From Hydrogenophilales bacterium 16-64-40 (GTDB taxonomy: Bacteria; Pseudomonadota; Gammaproteobacteria; Burkholderiales; Thiobacillaceae), in contig NCGX01000018.1 of assembly GCA_002256995.1 (NCBI GenBank), positions 36,057-100,056 of the forward strand: a stretch of DNA of 64,000 bases, read 5' to 3'. The notes under the pieces were generated by a model. It had not been told where the DNA came from, did no database searches, and saw nothing but the letters and a program-made list of their open reading frames with translations. The translations under genes and the position numbers were made by a program. Of the stretch, positions 45,029 through 53,190 are shown piece after piece. Positions within the stretch are counted from its first letter, which is position 1. The number at the start of each line of letters is the position of its first letter.

Positions 45029-45469
45029 TTATGGATTCAGGGTCCCGTTCAGCCAGCGCACCGCCTCGGCCGGACCCATCACCCGGAAAAGCGGCGCGCA
45101 GCGGCGGCACAGCTTGAGCACCGCGCGGTCCTTGCTGACCAGGCCCTGCGCGCGGACGGCGGCGGCCAGTTCGATGAACTTCTGGTCGTCGGGGTCGCAG
45201 CAGAGCGGCAAACCTGCGCACTCGTCGACCGTCTGGACCGTTTCCGAGAGGGCGCGATAGCGCGCGAACAGCACCGCCTGGCGCGCCGCGTCCAGACCAA
45301 AATCCGCATACGCCAGCACGCGCTGCAACTCGTCCAGGGTGGTGGGCGACACCACGCAGCGCACTCGCCCGGCTTCCAGCGCGAGCCGCAGGGGGCGCGC
45401 AACCGCGTCGTCGAAATGCAGCAGGTCGAGCACCACATTGGTGTCGATCACCAATAAGGGCCTATTCAA
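45029..45469 (-). CDS. PIN-domain protein (putative ribonuclease)
   Basis: 146 residues from TTG 45469, which overlaps the thioredoxin stop by 8 nt. LLVIDTNVVLDLL carries the first PIN aspartate, DPDDQKFIELAAA and SKDRAVL the others. It resembles the solitary PIN_3 group rather than VapC, and no VapB-like antitoxin gene adjoins it. It may be a stand-alone nuclease or an orphan toxin. A longer reading upstream runs through the thioredoxin gene and is unlikely. Confidence 0.78.
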   Translation of the reverse strand: MNRPLLVIDTNVVLDLLHFDDAVARPLRLALEAGRVRCVVSPTTLDELQRVLAYADFGLDAARQAVLFARYRALSETVQTVDECAGLPLCCDPDDQKFIELAAAVRAQGLVSKDRAVLKLCRRCAPLFRVMGPAEAVRWLNGTLNP

Positions 45470-45833
45470 TATCGGTGTGCTCGGCGATGAACTCGCGCAC
45501 CCAGTGTTCCGGCTTGGAACTGGAGAAACGCCCAACGATCTCGCCCTTGACGAACAGCAGCACGGTGGGAAAACCACGCAACGCGTAGCGCCCGGCGAGC
45601 TTCATGTTGGCGCCTTCGTCGACCTCGACCTTGGCCATGCGGATCCGGCCGGCGTGGTGCGCGATGACGCGCTCGAGCACCGGCGTCAGCGCGCGGCAGG
45701 GCGGGCACCAGTCGGCCCAGAAGTCGACCAGGATGGGGATGCTGTGCGAGGCCTCGATCACGTCGCGCTCGAAGTCTTCCAGATGGGTGTCGAAAATCAG
45801 GTCCGGCGCGCGGGCGGCTGGGGAATGGGTCAT
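45462..45833 (-). CDS. Thioredoxin
   Basis: 123 residues. The active site is FWADWCPPCRAL, with the cis-proline in RGFPTVLLF. No signal peptide. It is cytoplasmic thioredoxin with a CPPC pair, a variant of the usual CGPC that tends to be more oxidising. It is coupled to the PIN gene by overlap. Confidence 0.92.
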   Translation of the reverse strand: MTHSPAARAPDLIFDTHLEDFERDVIEASHSIPILVDFWADWCPPCRALTPVLERVIAHHAGRIRMAKVEVDEGANMKLAGRYALRGFPTVLLFVKGEIVGRFSSSKPEHWVREFIAEHTDIE

Positions 45834-45972
45834 GGCGATTGTTGCTCGAAATCAGTGCGCGCCTATTTTGCCTCAAGGATTCGGCTTTCCGGCTGCGCGC
45901 TCGGCGCGATCCCACACTCACCGCAAAAAAAAATGCTTCACCCAACGCCCCCGGGGCTGCTATTTTTACGCC

Positions 45973-46404
45973 ATGGAAGAACGTTTCTATCGCGAACAGG
46001 AAATCGCGCGGCTGCCGGACTTCCTTCCCGCCGCCACCTACAACCTTGCGCACACCCTGCTGGCACGCGCCGGAAAATGCCTGTTCGTGCCGATCCGCAG
46101 CCTGCAGTACATGGCGGTGCTGGATGCCGAAGAGTTCATTTTCGTCGACAGCCAGAACAAGGCCTGGGTCGAACTGGCGTGGCAGCATTTCCGTCCGCAG
46201 GCGCGCCGCGCGCTCGACGAACGCGTGCCGTTCGAGGTGGTGCATTACCTGCCGCACGCGGCCGAGACCATGAAACGGCTGCCCGGCGAATTCTATAAGG
46301 CGTTGCAATTACTAGCCGTACGGCAGAAGCCGGATGTTCCTGCCACCGTACTTGATCTGCATCGCGGCCCCGGCCGGCCCGATCAAGAAGGAAATCCACA
46401 CTGA
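45973..46404 (+). CDS. Conserved small protein, unknown function
   Basis: 143 residues from ATG 45973. It contains LPAATYNLAHTLLARAGKCLFVPIRSLQYMAVLD and WVELAWQHFRPQARRALDERVPFEVVHYLP, a regular alpha/beta pattern without a known catalytic motif. It is not a membrane protein. It lies alone ahead of the SulP gene with an 87-nt gap. Confidence 0.65.
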   Translation: MEERFYREQEIARLPDFLPAATYNLAHTLLARAGKCLFVPIRSLQYMAVLDAEEFIFVDSQNKAWVELAWQHFRPQARRALDERVPFEVVHYLPHAAETMKRLPGEFYKALQLLAVRQKPDVPATVLDLHRGPGRPDQEGNPH

Positions 46405-46491
46405 CGCGGTACCGATATCGCCTGACAGCCCTGCAAAATCCCGGAAAGCGCACTGTGTCACAGGGCCGCAATGTATTAAAATGCCGCCACT

Positions 46492-48294
46492 ATGCTACAG
46501 AACCTTGCCTCCAAATTTGCGCTGGTTTGCCCCCTCTGGGTTTACAGACTCCTTCCCTTTCTGCGCTGGTGGCCTTCGGTAAACGCCAGCACCAGCCGCG
46601 ACGACGCGATGGCCGGACTCACCGGCGCCCTCATCGTGCTGCCCCAAGGGGTGGCCTTCGCGACCATCGCCGGATTGCCCCCGGAATACGGCCTATATGC
46701 AGCCATGGCCCCCGCCATCGTGGCCGCCCTGTTCGGCTCGTCGTGGCATCTTGTATCCGGCCCCACCACCGCTATTTCAATCGCCGTGTTTGCGTCGGTC
46801 AGCCCCTTGGCCGCTCCCGGCTCGCCGGAATTCATCAGCTTGGTGCTGACCCTGACGTTTTTGACCGGGCTGTTCCAGCTCATCCTGGGCCTGGCTCGCA
46901 TGGGCGTGCTGGTCAACTTCATTTCCCATACGGTCGTGATCGGTTTTACCGCAGGCGCGGCCATGCTCATCGCGGGCAGCCAGATCAAGAACTTCTTTGG
47001 TATTGACATCCCGCGCGGCACGCCCTTTTTTGAAACCCTGGCCTTGTTCGGCAAACAGATCGGCGCCATCGATCCGTGGGTCACGTCCGTGGCTGCCGCC
47101 ACGCTGGTCTCTGGCATCCTGGTCAAGCGATTCTTCCCCAAATTTCCCTACATGATCGCCGCCATGCTGGTGGGCAGTTTTCTGGCACTGCTGCTGAACT
47201 CGCTGTACGGTATGGAAGTCACCCACATCCAAACCGTAGGCGCCTTGCCCTCGGGTTTGCCGCCGCTGTCGGCGCCCGACTTTTCCTTTGGCGCGCTGCA
47301 GCAGATGCTGTTCCCGTCTCTCATCATTACCATGCTGGCGTTGACGGAAGCGGTATCCATCTCTCGCGCCATCGCCACCAAGTCCGGCCAGCGCATCGAC
47401 GGCAATCAGGAATTCGTCGGTCAGGGATTATCCAACATGGTCGGCAGCTTCCTCTCCAGCTACGCGTCCAGCGGCTCGTTCAACCGCAGCGGCGTCAACT
47501 ATGCAGCGGGCGCGCGGACCCCCCTGGCCGCCGTGTTTGCCTCCCTCTTTCTGATCGTGATTCTGTTGGCGGTGGCACCACTGGCCGCCTATCTGCCCAA
47601 TGCGGCGATGGCTGGCATTCTGTTTCTGGTGGCGTGGGGCCTGATCGACTTCCACCACATCGGTCTGCTGCCCAAAATCAGCCGACAGGAAACCATCGTC
47701 CTCTGGGTGACGCTGATCGGCACGCTGATCGATCTGGAAAAAGGCATTTTCTTTGGCATCGCCCTCTCGCTGGCGTTCTATCTGTATCGGACTTCCCGTC
47801 CCGCGCTCGAATCCGTGTTGCCTGACCCGGACCCGAATAACTTTCACTACGTGCCCAGCAACGGACGGCCGGAATGCCCCCAGATCAAGATGGTCCGCCT
47901 GAATGGTTCCATCTTTTTCGGTGCCGTGGCACATCTGCAGCAGCAAATGCAGGAACTTGAAGAACAGAATCCCGAGCGCAAGCATCTGGTCGTGATGGCC
48001 AGCGGTATTAACTTCATCGACCTCGCCGGGGCGGAGTTCCTGGCCGAAATGGCCCGGCAGCGGCGCAAAATGGGAGGCGGCTTGTATTTCTACCGGATGA
48101 AGGACAAGGTGGCCGATACCCTGCGCCGCGGCGGCTTCATGGAGGAAATCGGCGAGGAAAACCTGTTCCCCGCCAGGTCGCGCCCGGTAGAAGCCATTTA
48201 CCAGAGGCTCAACAACGAGGTTTGCCGCAATTGTTCGACTCGCGCCTTCGCGGTTTGCCGGCAGGGCCTGCCCAGCGGAGAAGTGCGCACCTAG
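46492..48294 (+). CDS. SulP-family anion permease with STAS domain (candidate bicarbonate/sulfate transporter)
   Basis: 600 residues. The SulP core has VLPQGVAFATIAGLPPEYGLYAA, SGPTTAISI, GFTAGAAMLIA, EAVSISRAIATKSGQRI and NMVGSFLSSYASSGSFNRSGVNY. A cytoplasmic STAS domain lies at about 450-560. The C-terminus adds an unusual cysteine cluster (CRNCSTRAFAVC). SulP proteins move sulfate, bicarbonate or dicarboxylates. Followed by a gamma-carbonic-anhydrase-like gene and a second SulP, it is a good candidate for bicarbonate uptake, though sulfate remains possible in a sulfur oxidiser. Confidence 0.9.
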   Translation: MLQNLASKFALVCPLWVYRLLPFLRWWPSVNASTSRDDAMAGLTGALIVLPQGVAFATIAGLPPEYGLYAAMAPAIVAALFGSSWHLVSGPTTAISIAVFASVSPLAAPGSPEFISLVLTLTFLTGLFQLILGLARMGVLVNFISHTVVIGFTAGAAMLIAGSQIKNFFGIDIPRGTPFFETLALFGKQIGAIDPWVTSVAAATLVSGILVKRFFPKFPYMIAAMLVGSFLALLLNSLYGMEVTHIQTVGALPSGLPPLSAPDFSFGALQQMLFPSLIITMLALTEAVSISRAIATKSGQRIDGNQEFVGQGLSNMVGSFLSSYASSGSFNRSGVNYAAGARTPLAAVFASLFLIVILLAVAPLAAYLPNAAMAGILFLVAWGLIDFHHIGLLPKISRQETIVLWVTLIGTLIDLEKGIFFGIALSLAFYLYRTSRPALESVLPDPDPNNFHYVPSNGRPECPQIKMVRLNGSIFFGAVAHLQQQMQELEEQNPERKHLVVMASGINFIDLAGAEFLAEMARQRRKMGGGLYFYRMKDKVADTLRRGGFMEEIGEENLFPARSRPVEAIYQRLNNEVCRNCSTRAFAVCRQGLPSGEVRT

Positions 48295-48302
48295 TCTAGT
48301 AG

Positions 48303-48386
48303 TGGGACACGCGCACCCTGCCGGGCAGCGTGGCCGATCGGGTCATTGGACATGCCGCCTGCCCCGTTCTGGTCGTCAAAATCTAA
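48303..48386 (+). pseudogene. C-terminal remnant of a universal stress protein
   Basis: After the SulP stop, one frame reads TLPGSVADRVIGHAACPVLVVKI and then stop. This is the characteristic nucleotide-binding tail of UspA proteins (GS-x-A-x-x-V...CPVLVVR). Only about 27 codons remain and no start lies upstream, so it is a decayed fragment left by a rearrangement before the gamma-carbonic-anhydrase gene. Confidence 0.65.
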
Positions 48387-48407
48387 GTTCAATTCCCACA
48401 AACAGGA

Positions 48408-48438
48408 GCCGTGCGGGATAATCCCGCACGGCCCTTTT
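48408..48438 (+). terminator. Rho-independent terminator between SulP and the gamma-CA gene
   Basis: GCCGTGCGGGA-TAA-TCCCGCACGGC, an 11-bp perfect stem with a 3-nt loop, then CCTTTT. It would separate SulP from the gamma-CA/SulP pair, which then needs its own promoter or read-through. Confidence 0.85.
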
Positions 48439-48456
48439 GTATTTTGGAGTTCAAAC

Positions 48457-49017
48457 ATGATCCGCAAGAATCCCTCCGGGCATTTGCCCGTGATTCACGA
48501 CAGCGCTTTTGTCGATCCCACCGCCATCCTGTGCGGCAAGGTCATCGTGGAAGAGAACGTATTTATCGGTCCCTACGCGGTCATCCGCGCCGATGAAGTG
48601 GACGAGAACGGCGAAATGGAAGCGATCGTCATCGGCGCCAATTCCAATATCCAGGACGGCGTCGTCATCCATTGCAAGGCCGGCGGCGGCGTTAACATCG
48701 GGCGCAACACCTCAATCGCACACCGCTCCATCGTGCACGGTCCTTGCACCGTCGGCGACTACGTTTTCGTCGGTTTCAACTCGGTGCTGTTCAACTGCGT
48801 GGTCGGCAGCCATTCCGTGATCCGTCACAACTCCGTGGTCGAAGGCTGCGAAGTGCCGCACAGCTTTTACATTCCCTCGACCGCGAACATCCGTTCCAAC
48901 AAAGACCTCGACACCATCGAGCGCGTGACCGCCGATGCGGCGAGTTTTTCGGAAAGCGTGACCCAAGCAAACAACGAACTGGTCAAAGGCTACAAGCGTA
49001 TCCGCAACGAATTCTAA
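48457..49017 (+). CDS. Gamma-class carbonic anhydrase-like hexapeptide-repeat protein
   Basis: 186 residues of left-handed beta-helix repeats (VIVEENVFIGPYAVI, IGANSNIQDGVVIH, VNIGRNTSIAH). The three zinc-ligand histidines are placed as in Cam: H72, H89 and H94 (spacing 5 between the last two, as expected). The acidic proton-shuttle loop of Cam is partly represented by DEVDENGEME. It either interconverts CO2 and bicarbonate or is an inactive relative. Its position 9 nt before a SulP permease gene suggests coupling to inorganic carbon uptake. Confidence 0.88.
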   Translation: MIRKNPSGHLPVIHDSAFVDPTAILCGKVIVEENVFIGPYAVIRADEVDENGEMEAIVIGANSNIQDGVVIHCKAGGGVNIGRNTSIAHRSIVHGPCTVGDYVFVGFNSVLFNCVVGSHSVIRHNSVVEGCEVPHSFYIPSTANIRSNKDLDTIERVTADAASFSESVTQANNELVKGYKRIRNEF

Positions 49018-49026
49018 TAAACCGCC

Positions 49027-50661
49027 ATGATCGCCGCACTGGAGTCCTGGAAAGCCGGGTTGTTCCACCGGCGCCATCTCATGCGCAACCTCGGTGCCGG
49101 CCTGGTGGTCGGCGTGGTGGCGCTGCCGCTGGCGATGGCGTTCGCGATTGCCAGTGGCGCTCGCCCGGAGCAGGGCATCTACACCGGCATCGTCGCTGGC
49201 GTGCTGGCCGCGCTGTTCGGCAGCTCGCGCGTATCGATCAGCGGACCGACCGGCGCGTTCATCGTGATCCTCGCTGGCATCACCGCGCAATATGGCATCG
49301 ACGGCCTGCAGATCGCCAGCCTGATGGCCGGGCTGATCATGCTGAGCATGGGTCTGGTCAAGCTGGGCGGCATCATCCGCTTCATCCCCACCCCGGTCAT
49401 CACCGGCTTCACCGCCGGCATCGCGGTCATCATTTTCGTCGGGCAATGGAAAGATTTCTTCGGCCTGCAACCCGCCGCCTCCGGCCAGCATTTCCACGAA
49501 AAGCTGGCGATGCTGGTCGAAGCGATGCCAAGCCTGGACCTGCCCACCACCCTGCTTGCGCTCGGCACGCTCGCAATCGTCGTGATTGCCCCACGTCTCA
49601 CCCGGCGTATTCCCAGCCCGCTCATCGCGATGCTCGCCGCAACGCTCGCCCAGGCCTACTTCCAGTTCGACGGCGTCGCCACCATCGGCAGCGCGTTCGG
49701 CGGCATCCCCGCCGGCCTGCCCGACCTGCACCTGCCGCAGGTGACGTTCGCGCGCATGCTGGAGCTGCTCGGCCCCGCCTTCACCATCGCCATGCTGGGC
49801 GCGATCGAATCGCTGCTGTGCGCGGTGGTCGCCGACGGCATGATCGGCACCCGCCACGACCCCAACCAGGAACTGGTCGGCCAGGGCATCGCCAACGGCG
49901 GCTTTGCCGCGACCGGGGCAATCGCCCGCACCGCGACCAACATCCGCAACGGGGGTGACAGCCCGCTCGCCAGCATCGTGCACGCGCTGGTCCTGCTCGC
50001 CGTCATCGTCGCGCTGGCGCCGCTGGCGGCGCACATCCCGCTCGCCGCGCTGGCCGCGATCCTGTTCGTGGTGGCCTGGAACATGAGCGAGGCGCAACAT
50101 TTCAGCGATCTCTTGCGCCACGCCCCGGTCAACGACAAGGCGCTGCTGCTCATCACCTTCCTGCTCACGGTGTTCGCCGACCTCGTCATCGCCGTCAACG
50201 TCGGCGTGCTGCTGGCCGCGCTGCTGTTCATGAAGCGCATGAGCGAGACCGTCCGCATCGAGGGCGAGAGCGAAGCCAGCCTAGCCGCGCTATGCCCGGT
50301 CGGCGTGCCGGCCGGGGTGCAGATCTACTCCATCGATGGTCCGCTGTTCTTTGGTGCCGCCGCCACCTTCGAGCGCACGCTGGCCGGCCTGCACGACAAG
50401 ATTGGGGTCGTGATCTTCCGGCTGGGACGGGTACCGTTCGCCGATGCCACCGCCATGCACGCACTGGCCGACGTCGTGCGCCATTTCCAGCAGCGCCACA
50501 TCCGCGTACGGGTATGCGAAGCGAATCCGCGGCTAGCGCTGAAGCTCCGGGACTTCGGGCTGATGGCCAAGCTCGGGCAGCAGGACGCGTCGGTCAGCGT
50601 ACTGGACGTGCTGGCTGAAATCAGCGACACGCCGGCCACGGCAGCGCGCACCCCGGACTAA
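49027..50661 (+). CDS. Second SulP-family permease with STAS domain
   Basis: 544 residues. VALPLAMAFAIASGARPEQGIYT, SGPTGAFIVI, TPVITGFTAGIAVII and GAIESLLCAVVADGMIG are SulP motifs; the STAS domain occupies about 430-535. This is the BicA/DauA-like branch by its short N-terminus and GPTGAF pattern. Only 9 nt separate it from the gamma-CA-like gene, so the two form a transcription unit. Together with the SulP at 46492 it makes a SulP/CA/SulP block. Confidence 0.9.
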   Translation: MIAALESWKAGLFHRRHLMRNLGAGLVVGVVALPLAMAFAIASGARPEQGIYTGIVAGVLAALFGSSRVSISGPTGAFIVILAGITAQYGIDGLQIASLMAGLIMLSMGLVKLGGIIRFIPTPVITGFTAGIAVIIFVGQWKDFFGLQPAASGQHFHEKLAMLVEAMPSLDLPTTLLALGTLAIVVIAPRLTRRIPSPLIAMLAATLAQAYFQFDGVATIGSAFGGIPAGLPDLHLPQVTFARMLELLGPAFTIAMLGAIESLLCAVVADGMIGTRHDPNQELVGQGIANGGFAATGAIARTATNIRNGGDSPLASIVHALVLLAVIVALAPLAAHIPLAALAAILFVVAWNMSEAQHFSDLLRHAPVNDKALLLITFLLTVFADLVIAVNVGVLLAALLFMKRMSETVRIEGESEASLAALCPVGVPAGVQIYSIDGPLFFGAAATFERTLAGLHDKIGVVIFRLGRVPFADATAMHALADVVRHFQQRHIRVRVCEANPRLALKLRDFGLMAKLGQQDASVSVLDVLAEISDTPATAARTPD

Positions 50662-50721
50662 TCGGGCTCCTCGCCCGCCCCCATCGCCCTGTTGCAGGGC
50701 ATCCCGTGCCGTCAGCAGGAC

Positions 50722-50748
50722 AAAAAAACGGCGTCCTTAGGACGCCGT
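50722..50748 (-). terminator. Rho-independent terminator of the small winged-helix gene
   Basis: On the minus strand ACGGCGTCC-TAA-GGACGCCGT is followed by TTTTTTT. It sits 22 nt downstream of the stop at 50771 and also marks the end of the convergent SulP gene. Confidence 0.9.
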
Positions 50749-50770
50749 CCGCGCGAACGCCGAGACCTGG

Positions 50771-51034
50771 TTAGGTCCTGGCTTTGGGTTTCCTGCCGGG
50801 GCTGGCGGAGGGCGTATAGCCCGCCACCCGGCACAACATCCCCTCGATCTTTTTGCCATTGATGAATCGCGTGGTGTGACACGCGATGATGTCTCCCCGC
50901 TTCGACAGTTCGGCCAGATAGAGGCGCACGTCTTCCAGCGGAATTCGGGTCGCGGTTGCGATATCGGAGTCGAGCTGCTCTCCCCGATCTTTCAGGAATT
51001 GATGGATCTTCTGCATGTGTTTTTCACCTGGCAT
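50771..51034 (-). CDS. Small winged-helix-like DNA-binding protein
   Basis: 87 residues (or 81 from an internal Met). MQKIHQFLKDRGEQLDSDIATATRIPLEDVRLYLAELSKRGDIIACHTTRF reads as a FeoC/MarR-like winged helix, followed by a basic tail GRKPKART. It is probably a transcription regulator; its target is unknown. It lies 18 nt from the spermidine synthase-like gene on the same strand and has its own terminator. Confidence 0.72.
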   Translation of the reverse strand: MPGEKHMQKIHQFLKDRGEQLDSDIATATRIPLEDVRLYLAELSKRGDIIACHTTRFINGKKIEGMLCRVAGYTPSASPGRKPKART

Positions 51035-51052
51035 TTGAGAATAATATAACTT

Positions 51053-51943
51053 TTAGCGGCGAAAAGCCTTCACCCAGCGCAATTCAGCCCCCTCGCGTAG
51101 GCTGTGCACGATGGCCGAAAAGTCGAGCGGAAACTGCTCGGCGAGCGCCTCCGCCCGTTGTTCCAGTTGTTCCCAGCCGAGAATACCGTCGGCTTCGTCG
51201 AAAGCGAAAACAATATGGTTGTCGCCACCGGGAACCGTTCCCACCTGCACGCGCCCCTCGAAGGCTTCGTGCAGCAGGTCCAGGTGCCTGAACCAGTATT
51301 TCCTGGGCCCGGCGAAGTTGGCGACGACCAGCCCGCCCGGCCTGAGCCGGCGCCGCGCAGCCCGGTAAAAGCCGCGGCTGAGAAAAGCCGGGGCGATGCC
51401 TTTGGCGTCGAAACCGTCCAGCAACAGAACGTCGGTATCGCCTTCCGCGGCGGGCAGATACTCGGCCGCATCGGCCTCGATGATCGCCAGCCGGGGGGCG
51501 TCGGGAACGCCGAACGCCTCGCGCAGGGCGATCACATCCGGACACACCTCGACCACGCTCAGGCGCGCATCCGGCAGGTGGCGGTAACAGAACTTGGCCA
51601 GCGACCCGCCCCCCAGGCCGACCATCAGCACATGGCCCGGGTCCGGCACGAACAGCAGAAACGCCATCATCTTGCGGGTGTAGGCAAACTCGAGGGCGAA
51701 CGGGTCGTCGATGCGCATCGAGCTCTGGACGAGTTCCAGGCTCAAATGCAGTCGCCGCGTCTCGCGGTCCTCGATGATGAAAGGCTTGCCGTAGCAGCCG
51801 GTCATGATTTGCGCACACAGCACATCCGGGTCGCACGCCGCCGATTCGAGCAGACGCAGGCTGCCGCGTTCGCCCAAGTCGTTCAAGGCCTTGCCGGGCA
51901 GCTCCAGCAGCGGGGTGTTCGGGGACATCGCTTTATTGCTCAT
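51053..51943 (-). CDS. Spermidine synthase-like SAM-fold protein
   Basis: 296 residues from ATG 51943 (GAGAGAAG upstream). VLMVGLGGGSLAKFCYRHLPDARLSVVEVCPDVI is the nucleotide-binding start of the SpeE/methyltransferase fold, and DVLLLDGFDAKGIAP follows. The gate-keeping aspartate of true spermidine synthases (in DxxDP) is replaced by LLDGFDAKG, so it may act on another aminopropyl or methyl donor, or be non-enzymatic. It stands divergent from the small ribbon-helix-helix gene. Confidence 0.8.
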   Translation of the reverse strand: MSNKAMSPNTPLLELPGKALNDLGERGSLRLLESAACDPDVLCAQIMTGCYGKPFIIEDRETRRLHLSLELVQSSMRIDDPFALEFAYTRKMMAFLLFVPDPGHVLMVGLGGGSLAKFCYRHLPDARLSVVEVCPDVIALREAFGVPDAPRLAIIEADAAEYLPAAEGDTDVLLLDGFDAKGIAPAFLSRGFYRAARRRLRPGGLVVANFAGPRKYWFRHLDLLHEAFEGRVQVGTVPGGDNHIVFAFDEADGILGWEQLEQRAEALAEQFPLDFSAIVHSLREGAELRWVKAFRR

Positions 51944-52138
51944 CGCTTCTCTCGATAACCCAGGCCAGGCCTGTCCATCCGTAACAAGCGGCCCCCGCAA
52001 GGGCAGCGCAAATGAGTAACGCGCGGCAAGGGATTTAGGCGGAGCTTGATCGATCCAACAAGCACGGATACTACATGGTATTCGGATGTTAATCCAGTTA
52101 TCATTCAGCTCACATCACATGCACATCCAGGGCATTCC

Positions 52139-52345
52139 ATGGAAAACCGTACCGCCAGATTGACGCTGCTGATCGACCCGAAAAAGAAGCAGATCTTCGA
52201 GGAAATCTGCGCCCAGCAAGACCTCACCTCGTCACAAGTGGTGCGCAGGCTGATTCACCAGTACATCATCGAACACGCGGGATCGCGCGAACTGCCCGAA
52301 TGGCTGTCGGCACCCGCCGTCAACGCCGAACACAAGCCGCAGTAA
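52139..52345 (+). CDS. Ribbon-helix-helix (CopG-like) small protein
   Basis: 68 residues from ATG 52139. RLTLLIDPKKKQIFEEICAQQDLTSSQVVRRLIHQYI matches the strand-helix-helix of the CopG/Arc fold, the usual architecture of small repressors and antitoxins. No partner toxin gene adjoins it. It overlaps nothing and has a weak upstream ribosome site. Confidence 0.7.
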   Translation: MENRTARLTLLIDPKKKQIFEEICAQQDLTSSQVVRRLIHQYIIEHAGSRELPEWLSAPAVNAEHKPQ

Positions 52346-52412
52346 AGGCGCACGCCCAAGCGCACGCCGGAACGAGTCCGCTCAGCGGCAACCTGCCACA
52401 ACCAAAAACCCT

Positions 52413-52766
52413 TTGACCCCCAATAGCCAGATCATCCGTTTTCTGCGCCGCCGCATCCCGGCATTCGAGTGCGTACCCGGATGCCACGACTGCTGCGGCC
52501 CGGTGACCGCTTCGGGCGAAGAGATGGCCCGGCTCCCGCTCAAAAGCGACGCCGAACATGCGGCCGCGCTTGACGAATTAAGCTGCCCGCACCTGGGCGA
52601 TACCGGCTGCCAGGTCTACGAGGAACGCCCGTTGATTTGCCGCCTGTTCGGCACCACGCCTCGCCTCGCCTGCCCCAACGGCAAACGCCCAGGGACCCTG
52701 ATCGAGCCGCACATCGAGCAGCAGATTTACCAATACTTCAAGGCGACGCGGCACGTTCTGGTTTGA
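52413..52766 (+). CDS. YkgJ-family cysteine-cluster protein
   Basis: 117 residues from TTG 52413. Cysteines are arranged as CVPGCHDCCGP, LSCPHLGDTGCQVYEERPLICRLFG and LACPNG, the YkgJ pattern of a zinc- or iron-binding protein. Function unknown. The stop overlaps the next gene (TGATG), so translation is coupled to the DUF167 gene. Confidence 0.85.
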   Translation: MTPNSQIIRFLRRRIPAFECVPGCHDCCGPVTASGEEMARLPLKSDAEHAAALDELSCPHLGDTGCQVYEERPLICRLFGTTPRLACPNGKRPGTLIEPHIEQQIYQYFKATRHVLV

Positions 52767-53107
52767 TGAAAAGGTCCAGGAAAAAGCCCGGCGATCAGGC
52801 CACAACGGCGGCGAAGTCGTTTTTTTATTGGGAAGGCGAGACCCTGGTGCTCAACATCCTGGGCAAGCCGAGTGCGAAGAACGATGTTATCGGCAAACCC
52901 TACGGCCATCAGCTCAAGGTCAGCGTCACTGCCGCCCCCCGCGCGGGCAAGGCGACCGACCACATGGTGCGCTTTCTGGCGGGCGAATTCGGCGTTGTAA
53001 CAAGTGACATCGAGGTCGTGTTTGGCCGCATGAATGTGAACAAACAACTGCGCATCAAATCCCCCAAACGGCTGCCGGCGGTCATCGCGCAGCAGGAACT
53101 GGTCTGA
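52766..53107 (+). CDS. DUF167/YggU-family protein
   Basis: 113 residues. LVLNILGKPSAKNDVIG, HQLKVSVTAAPRAGKATDHMVRFLAGEFG and FGRMNVNKQLRIKSP follow the YggU fold. The family is widely conserved and has no proven function. It has a lysine/arginine-rich N-terminus. It ends 84 nt before the convergent cbbO gene. Confidence 0.88.
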   Translation: MKRSRKKPGDQATTAAKSFFYWEGETLVLNILGKPSAKNDVIGKPYGHQLKVSVTAAPRAGKATDHMVRFLAGEFGVVTSDIEVVFGRMNVNKQLRIKSPKRLPAVIAQQELV

Positions 53108-53190
53108 CGGCCACCCGAAGCGGTAGGCGCGGCGTCCTCGCCGCGATTGCCCTCGCCGCGATTGCCCGCGCCGCGCAACCGCCCGAATCG

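Noticed and set aside
52139-52345. Type II antitoxin
   Set aside because: The fold fits, but the following genes (YkgJ-like, DUF167) are not toxins and are not coupled to it.
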